From positions 1,736,001-1,800,000 of the forward strand of contig CP073691.1 of the NCBI GenBank assembly GCA_018228685.1: a stretch of DNA of 64,000 nt, read 5' to 3'. This document shows, in pieces, positions 33,611-42,700 of this stretch. The notes beneath the pieces were generated by a model. The model was not told where the DNA came from. It ran no database searches and saw nothing but the letters and a program-made list of their open reading frames with translations. The DNA is from Clostridiaceae bacterium Marseille-Q4149 (lineage in GTDB: Bacteria; Bacillota; Clostridia; Oscillospirales; Oscillospiraceae). Position 1 is the stretch's first letter, and the number at the start of each line of letters is the position of its first letter. The position numbers and the translations under genes were made by a program.

Positions 33611-33651
33611 GTAAAAAAAACAGAGGGAGACAGCCGGTTTGGCTGTCTCCC
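33611..33651 (-). terminator. Terminator of the ABC importer operon
   Basis: On the minus strand an 11-bp stem GGGAGACAGCC / GGCTGTCTCCC is followed by TCTGTTTTTTTTAC. Confidence 0.92.
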
Positions 33652-33669
33652 CTGCGAATTTAATTGGCT

Positions 33670-34665
33670 TTATTGTCCGGCGGCCTTCTGTGCGAAGCGG
33701 TTATCCACCAGTTCGTCGAAGTCCACCCACTGGTCCGGGGTCAGCTCCCCGGCCTGGGTCATGACCGTCTCCAGCCGCTCCAGGGCCTGCTGCTCCATCA
33801 CCGGGGTGCGGTTCCAGGCGTCGATCTCCCGGTGCCGGGCGCATACCCGCTCCAGAACGTCCAGGTCCGTGTCCGGGAACTGGTCACAGATGGCCTCGGC
33901 CACCTGGCGGTCCGTGTGCTCCGCCACCCACTGCTGGGCCAGGGCCATGGCGTTGACGAAGCCCTGGACCGTCTCCGGATTCGCCTCCACATAGCTGCGG
34001 TTGGCAAAATACGCGGTATACGGGATCTCGCCGCTTTCCTGGCCGATGGAGCACAGGATATACCCCTTCCCCGCCTGCTCCACCTCGGTGGCGGTGGGCT
34101 CAAACAGGGTCACGTAGTCCCCGTTGCCGCCGGTAAAGGCCCCGGCCATCATGTTGAACTGCACCGAGGTGTCCACCACCGCGTCCCGCTGGGGCTCGAT
34201 GCCCCGCTGCCGCAGCACATATTCCAGGGTCATCTCCGGCACGCCGCCGGCCCGGCCCCCGATGATGGTCCGGCCCCGGACGTCCTCCCAGGAGAAGGGC
34301 CCCGGCTCCCGGCCCACCAGGAAGGAGCCGTCCCGCTTGGTCAGCTGGGCAAAGATCACGGGATGGTCCTCCTTGCCCTGGTTCATCACATAGATGGCGG
34401 CCTCCGGGCCTGCCAGGCCCATGTCCGCCTGACCGGACACCACGGCGGTCATGACCTTGTCGGCGCCGCCGCCGTTGGTCAGCTCCACCTCCAGCCCCTC
34501 CTGGCGGAAGAAGCCCTGGCTCATGGCCACATACTGCGGCGCGTAGAACACCGAGTGGGTGACCTCGCTCAGGCGCACCCGGGTCAGCTGTTTTTCCCCG
34601 GCGCAGCCCGGCAGGACCAGCAGCGCCGCCAGACAAAGACACAGTACGATACAGATTTTTTTCAT
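33670..34665 (-). CDS. ABC importer substrate-binding lipoprotein (SsuA/NMT1-THI5 family)
   Basis: The protein is 331 residues starting at ATG 34665, overlapping the permease stop by ATGA-type coupling. Signal peptide and lipobox (LLVLPGC) anchor it outside the membrane. The mature part has the NMT1/SsuA/TauA binding-protein fold: VFYAPQYVAMSQGFFRQEGL, VELTNGGGADKVMTAVVSGQ, ADMGLAGPEAAIYVMNQG. Ligands in this superfamily include aliphatic sulfonates, nitrate, bicarbonate and pyrimidine precursors of thiamin. No riboswitch or biosynthetic neighbour narrows the choice here. Confidence 0.9.
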   Translation of the reverse strand: MKKICIVLCLCLAALLVLPGCAGEKQLTRVRLSEVTHSVFYAPQYVAMSQGFFRQEGLEVELTNGGGADKVMTAVVSGQADMGLAGPEAAIYVMNQGKEDHPVIFAQLTKRDGSFLVGREPGPFSWEDVRGRTIIGGRAGGVPEMTLEYVLRQRGIEPQRDAVVDTSVQFNMMAGAFTGGNGDYVTLFEPTATEVEQAGKGYILCSIGQESGEIPYTAYFANRSYVEANPETVQGFVNAMALAQQWVAEHTDRQVAEAICDQFPDTDLDVLERVCARHREIDAWNRTPVMEQQALERLETVMTQAGELTPDQWVDFDELVDNRFAQKAAGQ

Positions 34666-35474
34666 GCTTTGACCCCCCAATAATGCTGCAGCAGCTTCTC
34701 GGCCCACAGCACCAGCCGGTACATCACCACCGCCGCGGCCGCCAGGATCACCACGCTGGCCATGACCAGGTCCATGTTGAACACCTGGGACCCGTAGACG
34801 ATGAGATAGCCCAGGCCCGCCCGGGACACGAGAAATTCCCCCATGATCACCCCCACCCACGACAGGCCCACGTTGACCTTCAGGGTGTTGAACAGGGTGG
34901 GAAAGCTGGCGGGAAACACCAGCATCCACAGAATCTGACCTCTTGTGGCCCCCAGGGACCGCATCAGCCGCAGCTTTTCGCTGTCGGTCCCCAGGAAGCC
35001 CTGATACATACTGAGGATGGTGACGATCAGGGAGATGGCCAGGGTCATCACGATGATGGACCCCATCCCCGCCCCCATCCAGACGATAAAGATCGGCCCC
35101 AGGGCCGTTTTCGGCAGGGCGTTCAGCACCACCAGATAGGGGCTGAGCACCCGGGCCACCCCCTCCCGCCACCACATACAGATGGCGATGGCGGTGCCCA
35201 GCAGGGTCCCGGCCAGGAAGCCCACCACGGTCTCCAGGCACGACACCCCCACGTGCCGCAGCAGCTCTCCGCCCCGGCATAGGCCCACCAGCGTCCCCCA
35301 CATGCGGCTGGGGCTGCTGATGAGAAAGCCGTCGCTGAGCCCCACCGCCGTGGTCAGCTGCCACAGGCCCAGCAGGGCCGCCAGCAGTCCCGCCTGCCAC
35401 AGCCGCACCCGGCGGCGGCTTCTCTGCCGCTGCCGCAGCCACTCCTGCCGCCGGGGGGATGGTTTATCCGTCAT
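34662..35474 (-). CDS. ABC importer permease (SsuC/TauC family)
   Basis: The protein is 270 residues; ATG 35474 is chosen because it overlaps the ATPase gene end and removes an unrelated leader. It has about six membrane helices (for example WQAGLLAALLGLWQLTTAVG; FLAGTLLGTAIAICMWW; SIIVMTLAISLIVTILSMY). The EAA-type loop lies in LRLMRSLGATRGQILWMLVFP and contacts the ATPase. It is the middle gene of the three-gene operon. Confidence 0.92.
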   Translation of the reverse strand: MTDKPSPRRQEWLRQRQRSRRRVRLWQAGLLAALLGLWQLTTAVGLSDGFLISSPSRMWGTLVGLCRGGELLRHVGVSCLETVVGFLAGTLLGTAIAICMWWREGVARVLSPYLVVLNALPKTALGPIFIVWMGAGMGSIIVMTLAISLIVTILSMYQGFLGTDSEKLRLMRSLGATRGQILWMLVFPASFPTLFNTLKVNVGLSWVGVIMGEFLVSRAGLGYLIVYGSQVFNMDLVMASVVILAAAAVVMYRLVLWAEKLLQHYWGVKA

Positions 35475-36225
35475 GCAGCTCCAGCTCCTTCCAGATGGCA
35501 TTGAAAAACGTGTGAAATTCCGGGGTGTCCCGCCGCTCCATAGGCGGCAGGCCCCGCAGCGGTCCCATGTCGTGAACGGCCTTTATCCCGGCGGGCCGCC
35601 GGGTCAGCACCGCCACCCGGTCCGACATGCTGATGGCCTCGCTGATGTCGTGGGTCACCAGCAGGGCGGTTTTCCCCTCCTGCCGGATGATGCGGTAAAT
35701 ATCCGCCGAAACCGACAGCCGGGTCTGATAGTCCAGGGCGGAGAACGGCTCATCCAGCAGCAGGATCCGGGGATCCGCCGCCAGGGTGCGGATCAGGGCG
35801 CAGCGCTGGCGCATACCGCCGGACAGCTGCCCCGGCCGCTTATCCCGGAAGGCCCACAGGCCGTAGCGCTCCAGCAGGCTCCGGACCCGGGCCTGGTTTT
35901 CCGGCGTATTCTCCCCCCGGACGGCCAGAGCCAGGGTCACATTGTCCCAGATGCTCCGCCAGGGGAACAGCTGGTCCTGCTGGGGCATGAAGCCCACCTT
36001 GGGCGAGGGGCCCCGCAGGGTCTCGCCGTCCACGGTGACCTCCCCGCCGGTCAGGGTCTCCAGCCCCGCCAGGACGGACAGCAGCGTGGATTTGCCGCAG
36101 CCGGAGGGGCCCACGATGCTGCAGAACTCCCCCTCCTCCACGTCCAGGGACACGTCCCGCAGGGCCTCCACCTCCCCGTCCGGTGCCTGGTACACAAAGG
36201 CGGCGTGCAGGAGATGTATCATCAT
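35464..36225 (-). CDS. ABC importer ATP-binding protein (SsuB/TauB family)
   Basis: The protein is 253 residues from ATG 36225, with GAGGAA about 9 nt upstream. It has Walker A GPSGCGKST, Q-loop MPQQDQLFPW, signature LSGGMRQRCALIRTLA, Walker B ILLLDEPFSALD and the H-loop VTHDISEA. It powers uptake by the downstream permease and binding protein. The length is typical. The upstream 370 bp holds several hairpins and direct repeats, so regulation at the leader is likely. Confidence 0.95.
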   Translation of the reverse strand: MMIHLLHAAFVYQAPDGEVEALRDVSLDVEEGEFCSIVGPSGCGKSTLLSVLAGLETLTGGEVTVDGETLRGPSPKVGFMPQQDQLFPWRSIWDNVTLALAVRGENTPENQARVRSLLERYGLWAFRDKRPGQLSGGMRQRCALIRTLAADPRILLLDEPFSALDYQTRLSVSADIYRIIRQEGKTALLVTHDISEAISMSDRVAVLTRRPAGIKAVHDMGPLRGLPPMERRDTPEFHTFFNAIWKELELHDG

Positions 36226-36250
36226 TTCCGTGTGTTCCTCCTCTGATACT

Positions 36251-36425
36251 GATTCCTGATTCAAAAACGGAATCAGGAGTCCCGTGCGCTGGGCGCACAC
36301 TGTGACGTCTCATACAAAACCTGACGCACCTTCGGTGCTATAAAAAGCTTTTCAAGCTTTTTAACAGGTTTTGGTATCATACTTCGGCGCTGTTAAAAAC
36401 TTTTTAACAGGTTCCGGTATGATAC
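36251..36425. repeat. Hairpins and direct repeats between the ABC operon and the phage cassette
   Basis: GATTCCTGATTC / GAATCAGGAGTC form a 12-bp hairpin with one mismatch (36251-36281) in the leader of the ABC operon. AAAACCTG and CAGGTTTT bracket two smaller hairpins (36315-36370). A 26-bp direct repeat of the form CTTTTTAACAGG plus GGTATNATAC occurs at 36357-36382 and 36400-36425. No gene is visible from 36226 to 36600. Confidence 0.6.
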
Positions 36426-36600
36426 GAAGCGGAGAGCGGAAAACTCCCTCTCCGCCATCATCCTATGCACTCCCCCGCCCCGTGGTTCCCGGCAGACGCA
36501 GCGGGGTAGGGCGCGTAATACGGCATTTTTTCATGGGCGGTTGTCCGCAGGCGGGCAACGGACGGCGGTTTTTCCGGGGGAATGCAGGAGGTGGTTCATT

Positions 36601-37212
36601 ATGGCCAAGAAAAAACACATTCCCCTGTTCGATGACCAGCTGGAAATGCTGGAGCTGCTGACGGACCAGGAGGTGGGCCAGGCAGTGCTGGCCGCCATGC
36701 GCTTTATGCGCAGCGGCACGGAAACCGATCTCACCGGCGGCGCCGGGGTGGTCTATCAGGTGCTCCGCGCCCAGTTCATCCGGAACCAGAACGACGCCGC
36801 CGTCGGGAAAAAGGGCGGGCGTCCCCGGAAAAGCCCCGCCGAAACCCCGGTTTCGGAAGCCGAAACCACTGAACGGAACGAAACGGAACCGGACGGAACC
36901 GGACAGGACGGAACAGAACCGGACGAGACGGAATCGGACCGGACGGGAGGTGGAGACGGCAGCGCCGGAGGGCGCTTTGTCCCACCCACCCTGGATGAAG
37001 TGCGGGCTTATGTTTTGCAGAGACGCTCGCCGGTGGAGCCCCAGGCCTTCATCGACTTTTACCAGGCCCGGGGCTGGATGGTGGGAAAGGCCCCCATGCG
37101 GGACTGGAAGGCCGCCTGCCGCAGTGCGGAGTCCTGGGAGCGCTGGAGCAGGCCCCCGGCCCAGACCCAGGTCACCAACCCCGACCGCATGACCAAATAC
37201 GTGGATTGGTGA
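36601..37212 (+). CDS. Phage-type protein with N-terminal DUF6291-like domain
   Basis: The protein is 203 residues from ATG 36601, with AGGAGGTGG just upstream. Residues 1-70 (KKKHIPLFDDQLEMLELLTD, AAMRFMRSGTETDLTGGAGV, FIRNQNDAAVGKKGGRPRK) resemble DUF6291 proteins of Firmicute prophages. A charged E/T/D/G-rich linker (about 80-120) is followed by a small C-terminal region (PTLDEVRAYVLQR, FIDFYQARGWMVGKAPMRDW) that looks like the end of phage replication-organiser proteins. It is probably a replication accessory protein of the phage remnant. Confidence 0.7.
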   Translation: MAKKKHIPLFDDQLEMLELLTDQEVGQAVLAAMRFMRSGTETDLTGGAGVVYQVLRAQFIRNQNDAAVGKKGGRPRKSPAETPVSEAETTERNETEPDGTGQDGTEPDETESDRTGGGDGSAGGRFVPPTLDEVRAYVLQRRSPVEPQAFIDFYQARGWMVGKAPMRDWKAACRSAESWERWSRPPAQTQVTNPDRMTKYVDW

Positions 37213-37254
37213 TGGGCAGGCCGCAAGAACGGGATGTTTTCCCGGCAACCGTCC

Positions 37255-37286
37255 GTAGGAGCCGGGTTCTACCCGGCCCAAAAGCA
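37255..37286. repeat. Dispersed CCGGGTTCTACCCGG hairpin repeat, copy 1
   Basis: The string GTAGGAGCCGGGTTCTACCC plus GGCCCAAAAGCA recurs almost exactly at 57518-57549. GCCGGGT and ACCCGGC form a tight hairpin. Confidence 0.65.
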
Positions 37287-37428
37287 CCGGGCCATTGGGC
37301 GGGGCCGCCGAAACGCCGCCTGTAGGGCCCGGGGATCGCCCCATTTCCGCCACCGTTGCCCCGATTCCGGCAACCGGATGGGCACCACTCCCCTTTTGTC
37401 CCGGTACAGGTGAAAGGAGGAGATCAAC

Positions 37429-37623
37429 ATGCGATTTCCCAGAATTTATGAGGAGGACGGCTGCTGTACCGCGGCCGTCTGCGACCTGTGCGGCGGCGAG
37501 ATTTATCAGGGCCAGTCCTACTACCGCATCAACGGCCGCACCGTCTGCCGGGACTGCCTGGCGGACTACGCCGAGAGCTACTTCGCCGACTGTCTGTGCG
37601 GAGAGGAGGCGGCCCCATGGTGA
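37429..37623 (+). CDS. Small cysteine-rich phage protein
   Basis: The protein is 64 residues, starting after AAAGGAGG. Two Cys pairs (CDLC and CRDC), with further cysteines at CLCG and CC, suggest a zinc ribbon. Such small proteins often precede terminase genes in Firmicute prophages. It overlaps the next gene by 7 bp. Confidence 0.65.
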   Translation: MRFPRIYEEDGCCTAAVCDLCGGEIYQGQSYYRINGRTVCRDCLADYAESYFADCLCGEEAAPW

Positions 37624-37979
37624 GACGGGAGGACATCCCCTGGGAGGAGCTGCAGAGGCTCAACGCCCAGGGCTGGAGCTATCGCCGCCTGGCGGAAAAA
37701 TACGGCGTCTCCTCCTCGGCCATCGGCCGCCGGGCGGTGCTGGAGGGCTGGCACGGCACCAACGACCAGCGGGCCAATGCCCGGCTGCGGAATCTGGCGG
37801 CCCGGCTGCGCCGCCAGGCGGAGCGGCGGCTGGCGGAGGACCTGGACACCCGGGAGATCAAGGAGCTTACCGCCGTTCTGCGGGAGCTGATGAACCTTCA
37901 GCAGACCCTGGAGGGGCAGCAGCCCGGCGGCGTGGTCCGGGTGGAGCTGGCGGAGGAAACGGAGGACTGGAGCCTGTGA
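37617..37979 (+). CDS. Terminase small-subunit-like HTH protein
   Basis: The protein is 120 residues. The N-terminal helix-turn-helix (QGWSYRRLAEKYGVSSSAIG RR region) would recognise DNA. A charged helical stretch (LRNLAARLRRQAERRLAEDL) and a short acidic tail follow. The gene is immediately upstream of, and overlaps, the large terminase gene, the usual position of the small subunit that recognises the packaging site. The call depends on position and fold pattern, not on a strong family match. Confidence 0.72.
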   Translation: MVRREDIPWEELQRLNAQGWSYRRLAEKYGVSSSAIGRRAVLEGWHGTNDQRANARLRNLAARLRRQAERRLAEDLDTREIKELTAVLRELMNLQQTLEGQQPGGVVRVELAEETEDWSL

Positions 37980-39340
37980 CGGAAAAAATTCTCACCATGG
38001 ACCGGCCCAACCCCCGGCAGCAGGAGTTTCTGCGGTGCCGGAAGAAGTATGTGGCCTTCGGCGGGGCCAGGGGCGGCGGCAAAAGCTGGGCCGTGCGCGC
38101 CAAGGCCAAACTGCTGGCCCTGCGCTATCCGGGGATCCGTCTGCTGCTGGTGCGCCGGACCTATCAGGAGCTGGAAGCCAACCACATCCGCTTTCTGCGG
38201 CAGGAGCTGGCCGGTCTCGCGGAATACCGGGCCACCGCCCGGCAGTTCGTTTTCCCCAATGGCAGCGTCCTGGACTTCGGCTACTGCGCCGCCGACGGCG
38301 ATATGGACCGCTATCAGGGGGCGGAATACGACGTGATCTTCCTGGACGAGGCCACCCAGCTGAAGGAGGAGTGGCTGCGGCAGTTTGCCGCCTGCCTGCG
38401 GGGCGTCAACGAATTTCCCAAGCGGCTGTACTACACCTGCAACCCCGGCGGGCCGGGGCACAGCTATATCAAGCGCCTGTTCATCGACCGGCGGTTCCAG
38501 GCGGGGGAAAACCCCGATGACTATGTGTTCATCCCCGCCAAGGTCACCGACAACCGGGCCCTGCTGAAAAAGCAGCCGGACTATCTGCGCCAGCTGGAGG
38601 CCCTGCCCCGGCGGCTGCGGGACGCCTGGCTGGAGGGCAAGTGGGACGTGTTCCAGGGGCAGGTGTTCCAGGAATTTACCAACGACCCCGCCCACTATCA
38701 GGACCGGCGGTTCACCCATGTCATCGCCCCCTTCGACATCCCCCGGGAGTGGCCCGTCTACCGCAGCTATGACTTCGGCTATGCCAAGCCCTTCTCCTGC
38801 GGCTGGTGGGCGGTGGACTATGACGGGGTGATCTATCGGATTTTAGAGCTGTACGGCTGCACCGGGGAGCCGGATGTGGGCGTCCGGTGGACGCCGGAGC
38901 GGCAGTTCGCGGAGATCCGCCGGATAGAGGACACCCACCCCTGGCTGAAGGGCCGGGAAATCCAGGGGGTGGCGGACCCGGCCATCTGGGACACCAGCCG
39001 GGGCGAGAGCATCTATGAGACGGCCCTGCGGCACCGGGTGTTCTTCACCCGGGGGGACAACCGCCGGATCCCCGGGTGGATGCAGCTGCACTACCGCATG
39101 AGCTTCGATGAGCAGGGGTATCCCATGCTGTATGTGTTCTCCGGGTGCCGGGCGTTTATCCGGACAATTCCGGAGCTTCTGTTCGACCAGACGGACGCGG
39201 AGGACGTGGACACCCGGCAGGAGGACCATGTGGCCGACGAGAGCCGGTATTTCTGCATGTCCCGGCCTATCCCGCCCCAGAAGCGGGACACCGGGCTTCC
39301 TCTGCGGGATGACCCGCTGAACATGCGGACGGGGACATGA
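37976..39340 (+). CDS. Phage terminase large subunit (PBSX/Terminase_3-type)
   Basis: The protein is 454 residues from GTG 37976, which overlaps the upstream stop; the ATG at 37997 has no ribosome binding site. The packaging ATPase has Walker A GGARGGGKS (residues 29-37) and Walker B VIFLDEAT (D124, E125). The C-terminal nuclease domain carries acidic residues in SYDFGYAKPF, GVADPAIWD and EDHVADESRY. It cuts and translocates concatemeric DNA into capsids. No portal, capsid or tail gene follows; a terminator does. Codon use and GC resemble the host, suggesting a long-resident remnant. Confidence 0.9.
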   Translation: MTEKILTMDRPNPRQQEFLRCRKKYVAFGGARGGGKSWAVRAKAKLLALRYPGIRLLLVRRTYQELEANHIRFLRQELAGLAEYRATARQFVFPNGSVLDFGYCAADGDMDRYQGAEYDVIFLDEATQLKEEWLRQFAACLRGVNEFPKRLYYTCNPGGPGHSYIKRLFIDRRFQAGENPDDYVFIPAKVTDNRALLKKQPDYLRQLEALPRRLRDAWLEGKWDVFQGQVFQEFTNDPAHYQDRRFTHVIAPFDIPREWPVYRSYDFGYAKPFSCGWWAVDYDGVIYRILELYGCTGEPDVGVRWTPERQFAEIRRIEDTHPWLKGREIQGVADPAIWDTSRGESIYETALRHRVFFTRGDNRRIPGWMQLHYRMSFDEQGYPMLYVFSGCRAFIRTIPELLFDQTDAEDVDTRQEDHVADESRYFCMSRPIPPQKRDTGLPLRDDPLNMRTGT

Positions 39341-39344
39341 GAAG

Positions 39345-39387
39345 GCCCGCGGACGGCAGCCAAAGCTGCCGCCCACGGGCTATTTTT
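39345..39387 (+). terminator. Terminator after the terminase gene
   Basis: Sixteen-bp stem GCCCGCGGACGGCAGC / GCTGCCGCCCACGGGC with two mismatches and a 4-nt loop, followed by TATTTTTG. Confidence 0.8.
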
Positions 39388-39410
39388 GTGCAGTATCCAG
39401 CCCGGCAAGC

Positions 39411-39487
39411 GCCTCGCAGCGTTTGCCGCCCGCAGGCGGCAAATCAAGTGCAATCCGTTTTTTGCGGCGGCGTGTACGTCGCAAAAA
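39411..39487. repeat. 77-bp dispersed repeat, copy 1
   Basis: The block runs from GCCTCGCAG to the TCGCAAAAA end and recurs at 55266-55342 with two differences. It contains the hairpins TTTGCCGCC / GGCGGCAAA and TTTTTTGCG / CGCAAAAA. Short frames crossing it encode an RRRKKRIAL-like string that is not credible as protein. Confidence 0.8.
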
Positions 39488-39490
39488 TAG

Positions 39491-39521
39491 CCAGCCCCCG
39501 GCGGAATCCGCCGGGGGCTGG
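39491..39521. repeat. Strong GC hairpin repeated twice
   Basis: CCAGCCCCCGGCGGA / TCCGCCGGGGGCTGG forms a perfect 15-bp stem around one base. An identical copy lies at 39687-39717, just beyond the 3' end of the first giant protease gene. Confidence 0.75.
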
Positions 39522-39647
39522 GCAGAGCGGCAAAAAATTTTGCCGCTCTGCCTGCGATTTTTCAGAGCCTCTGAAGCTCTGAAAAATCTGTGATTGCAAA
39601 CGAAAGACACCCCTGATGGGTTTCTTTCGTAACTATCTTCCTTTCCG
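39522..39647. repeat. Three-hairpin intergenic element, copy 2
   Basis: Hairpin 1 has arms GCAGAGCGGCAAAA / TTTTGCCGCTCTGC (39522-39551). Hairpin 2 pairs TTCAGAGC with GCTCTGAA. The 59-bp block at 39589-39647 is identical to 30146-30204. Compared with copy 1, both arms of hairpins 1 and 2 have changed together. No gene is visible between 39341 and 39779. Confidence 0.8.
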
Positions 39648-39686
39648 TCTTTGCACCCCTCCCCTTCTCATTGGAGCATACACGCG

Positions 39687-39717
39687 CCAGCCCCCGGCGG
39701 AATCCGCCGGGGGCTGG
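39687..39717 (-). terminator. Probable terminator hairpin after the 1959-residue protease gene
   Basis: Second copy of the perfect 15-bp CCAGCCCCCGGCGGA hairpin, located 60 bp beyond the protease stop codon. It lacks a strong T-run on the minus strand, so the role is tentative. Confidence 0.45.
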
Positions 39718-39779
39718 CTCTATAGGGGGTGGGGCATCTCAGCTCGTGGGATGGGGATCATCCCAGGCTGTTTTTCCGT

Positions 39780-42700
39780 TTAGCGGGAGTGCTTCTTGCG
39801 GGGCAGAACCACAACAGCGGCAGCCAGCAGAGCAGCGGAAGCCATCACCAGGACCCACAGGGCGGTGTTGCTCTCGTCGCCAGTCTTGACAGAGGGCTTG
39901 TAGTTGGGATCAGCGGCGCCGCAGACGGTGCACTTGCCATCCTTGTACTGATGGCCGGTGGCCTTGATGACCTCGCCCTTCTTCACAATCTCGCCGCAGA
40001 TGGTGCAGACTTCGTCGCCGGTGTAGCCATCCTCGGTGCAGGTGGGCTCCTTAGCACCCACCAGCTTGATCTTGTGACCCAGAGCGGGGATGACCTCGCC
40101 CTTCTTCACAATCTCGCCGCAGATGGTGCAGACTTCGTCGCCGGTGTAGCCGTCCTCGGTGCAGGTGGCAGCCTTGGCACCCACCAGCTCGATCTTGTGA
40201 CCCAGAGCGGGGATGACCTCGCCCTTGGTGATGACCTTGCCGCAGGCCTTGCAGACCACGTCGCCGGTGTAGCCATCCTCGGTGCAGGTGGCGGCCTTGG
40301 CGTTCACGGTCTCGGTCTCGGTGTGCAGGTCAGCAGTCAGAGTCTCGGCGTTGTTCACGGTCTGATCGTTGCGCTCGGTCTCGGTAACGGTGACGTTGAT
40401 CTTGTCCAGAGCGGTGGGATCCTTGACGGTGAAGGTCAGGGTGGCCACGGTGGAACCGGCGGTCACGCCGTTGAGGTCCACATAGCCCAGGGTGACCTTG
40501 CCGGAAGCATCCTTGTAGGAGCTGTACTGGGTGTTGAAGGCCACGTTGGTCAGGGTCAGGTTGGCGGCATCGTAATCCACGGTGAACAGGCCGTTGGTGG
40601 CAGCATCCTTGGCCAGGACGTTGACAGTGACGGTCTTCTCATCCGCGGACACGGTGACGTTGGAGGCGGTGGCGTTCTCAGCAGCGTCGCCCATGGGCAG
40701 GTTCACCACGGCAGCCACGGGGGCAGCGGTGTTCAGGGAGCCCTTGGCAGCCTGGGTCTCGGCGCCGTTGTAGCGCTGGATCTGAGCGGGGGTCATCTCC
40801 ACAGCCTGAGCGGTGTGGACGGTGGTCTTGCTCATGGCAGCGTTCACGGCCTTGGCGGCGTCCTCATTGGCGTGGTACATGGTGCCCACCAGGGTGGCAG
40901 GCCACACGCCGTCGCCGAAGTTGCCGATGTCGGCAGCTTCCCACTTACCAGTGTCCTCATTCAGGAGGATGCGGTAGACATGGCTGGCGTCGCCGGTGAA
41001 GTTGGCCAGGTACAGAACCAGCTCCTGGCCCTCGACGGTGGCGTACAGGGAGTCATACAGGTCGCCGTCATCGGTGGGGTTGGCAGCGTAGCCAACGTTA
41101 GCCAGGTTGGACTCGATGATGCCGAAGGAGGCGCCCCAGGTGTCCTTGCCGGTCTTCTCATCCTTCGTGGGATAAACATTCATGGTCCAGATGTTGCCGG
41201 CGTCATCCAGCGCCAGGAACAGCTCGGTGTCGGTATCCTTCATGCCGTCGTCATCGGTGTCGATCTTGTTGGCACCCAGAGAGGTAACGGCGGTGAAGTA
41301 GGAAGCGTCGGCAAAGAGCCACAGATACAGTCCGAGGTCGAAGGCGGACAGATCCAGGTTATCCACCGGCTTGGGAGACAGGAAGTAGGTGGCGTACACG
41401 CTGGCCAGCATGGGCTTGGCCTCGGTGGAGTAAACCAGGCTGTACTCCATATCCCACATGGGGATTTCGCCCTCGAAGCCGGGATAGGTAGCCAGGGTCT
41501 TACCGGTATCCAGGTCCATCTTGTTGATGTTGAAGCTGCCATCCTGCAGATAGACGTTGCCGGTGCGGGCGTCGAAGGTGGAGGCAGACACGCTCTTGGT
41601 GGTTTCGAAGTTCACCAGCTTCTTCCAGGTGGTGTCGTGCTCCATATCCCAGGTGTAGAACTGGGCATCGCCGTTGGTATCCATCAGCGCGCCCACCAGG
41701 GTGGTGTCCACGGTCTGGACGGTGACCACGCACTCGGCGGTGGCGGTGGGATCCTTGATGGAGGCCGCCGTGATGGTGGCAGTACCCTTGTTGACGCCGG
41801 TGATGATGCCGCGCTCGTTGACGGTGGCGACAGTCTCATCGGAGGACTTCCAGGTCACGCCATCGGGCTTCACGCCGAAGGGGCTGACCTCAGCGTTCAG
41901 AGCAGCAGTGCCGCCCTTGTACATCTTGATGGACTGCTTATCCAGAGTCACGGACACGGGGCCGCTGAGCTCTTCCTTGTTGAGGTTGATCTTGTAGGTG
42001 GCGGTGTTGTCGGCGTAGTCGGCGACCTGAACCAGCAGGTGGTCAACGCCCTCGGCCTTGCTCAGATCCAGGGAGATATCCGTGGCAGCGCCCTCGGCAG
42101 CACCCTCGGGGGAGCCGGCGGTGCGGTCCAGAATGGACATCTTGTCATAGTCGATCAGGAAGGCGGCCGCCACATAGCGGTTGTCCTGAGCGGTCAGGAC
42201 CAGGCTGCGGGTGCCGGTCTCAACGTCTTCCTTGAAGTACACGTTGGACAGGACAGGCTCGGTCCGGTCGATGAAAGCGGTGTAGGTCCGGCTGGCGCCA
42301 TCGCCCAGGGCATCCCAGTTGGTGGTGGCATTGCCCTCGGCATCGTAGGTCACATAGTACTCGGGAGCCTCGGTGACCTTGACGGTGATCTTCTCACCCT
42401 CAGCAGCCTTGGTGGGGGCATTGTTGATACCGATGTAGCCCTGAGCATTGCGCCAGCTGCCGCCGTTGCTGTAGTAGTAAGCGCCAGCGGTGGGAGAACC
42501 GGACGCCTTATCATAGTAGACAGTGCCGTTCTCGCCGGTGATGGTCGCCCGGGAATCCGCAGCGTTGCGGATCAGGGAGAAGGTAGCACGGGCAAAGACG
42601 GTGGTGTCGGGGTTGATGGCGGCGCGGTTGGGATCATAGGTCTCATCCACGTAAGGATTGCCGCCGAAGTAGTACATGCCGGAATCGCCAGCGTACTGGA

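Noticed and set aside
36226..36600. TPP riboswitch upstream of the NMT1/THI5-like ABC importer
   Set aside because: The conserved THI-box core (CTGAGA and its partner strings) is absent, so a thiamin-related ligand is not supported.
39380..39610. 76-codon minus-strand frame containing an RRRKKRIAL string, with a relative at 55181-55390
   Set aside because: The likeness comes from the 77-bp intergenic repeat; both frames are crossed by strong hairpins and lack ribosome binding sites.
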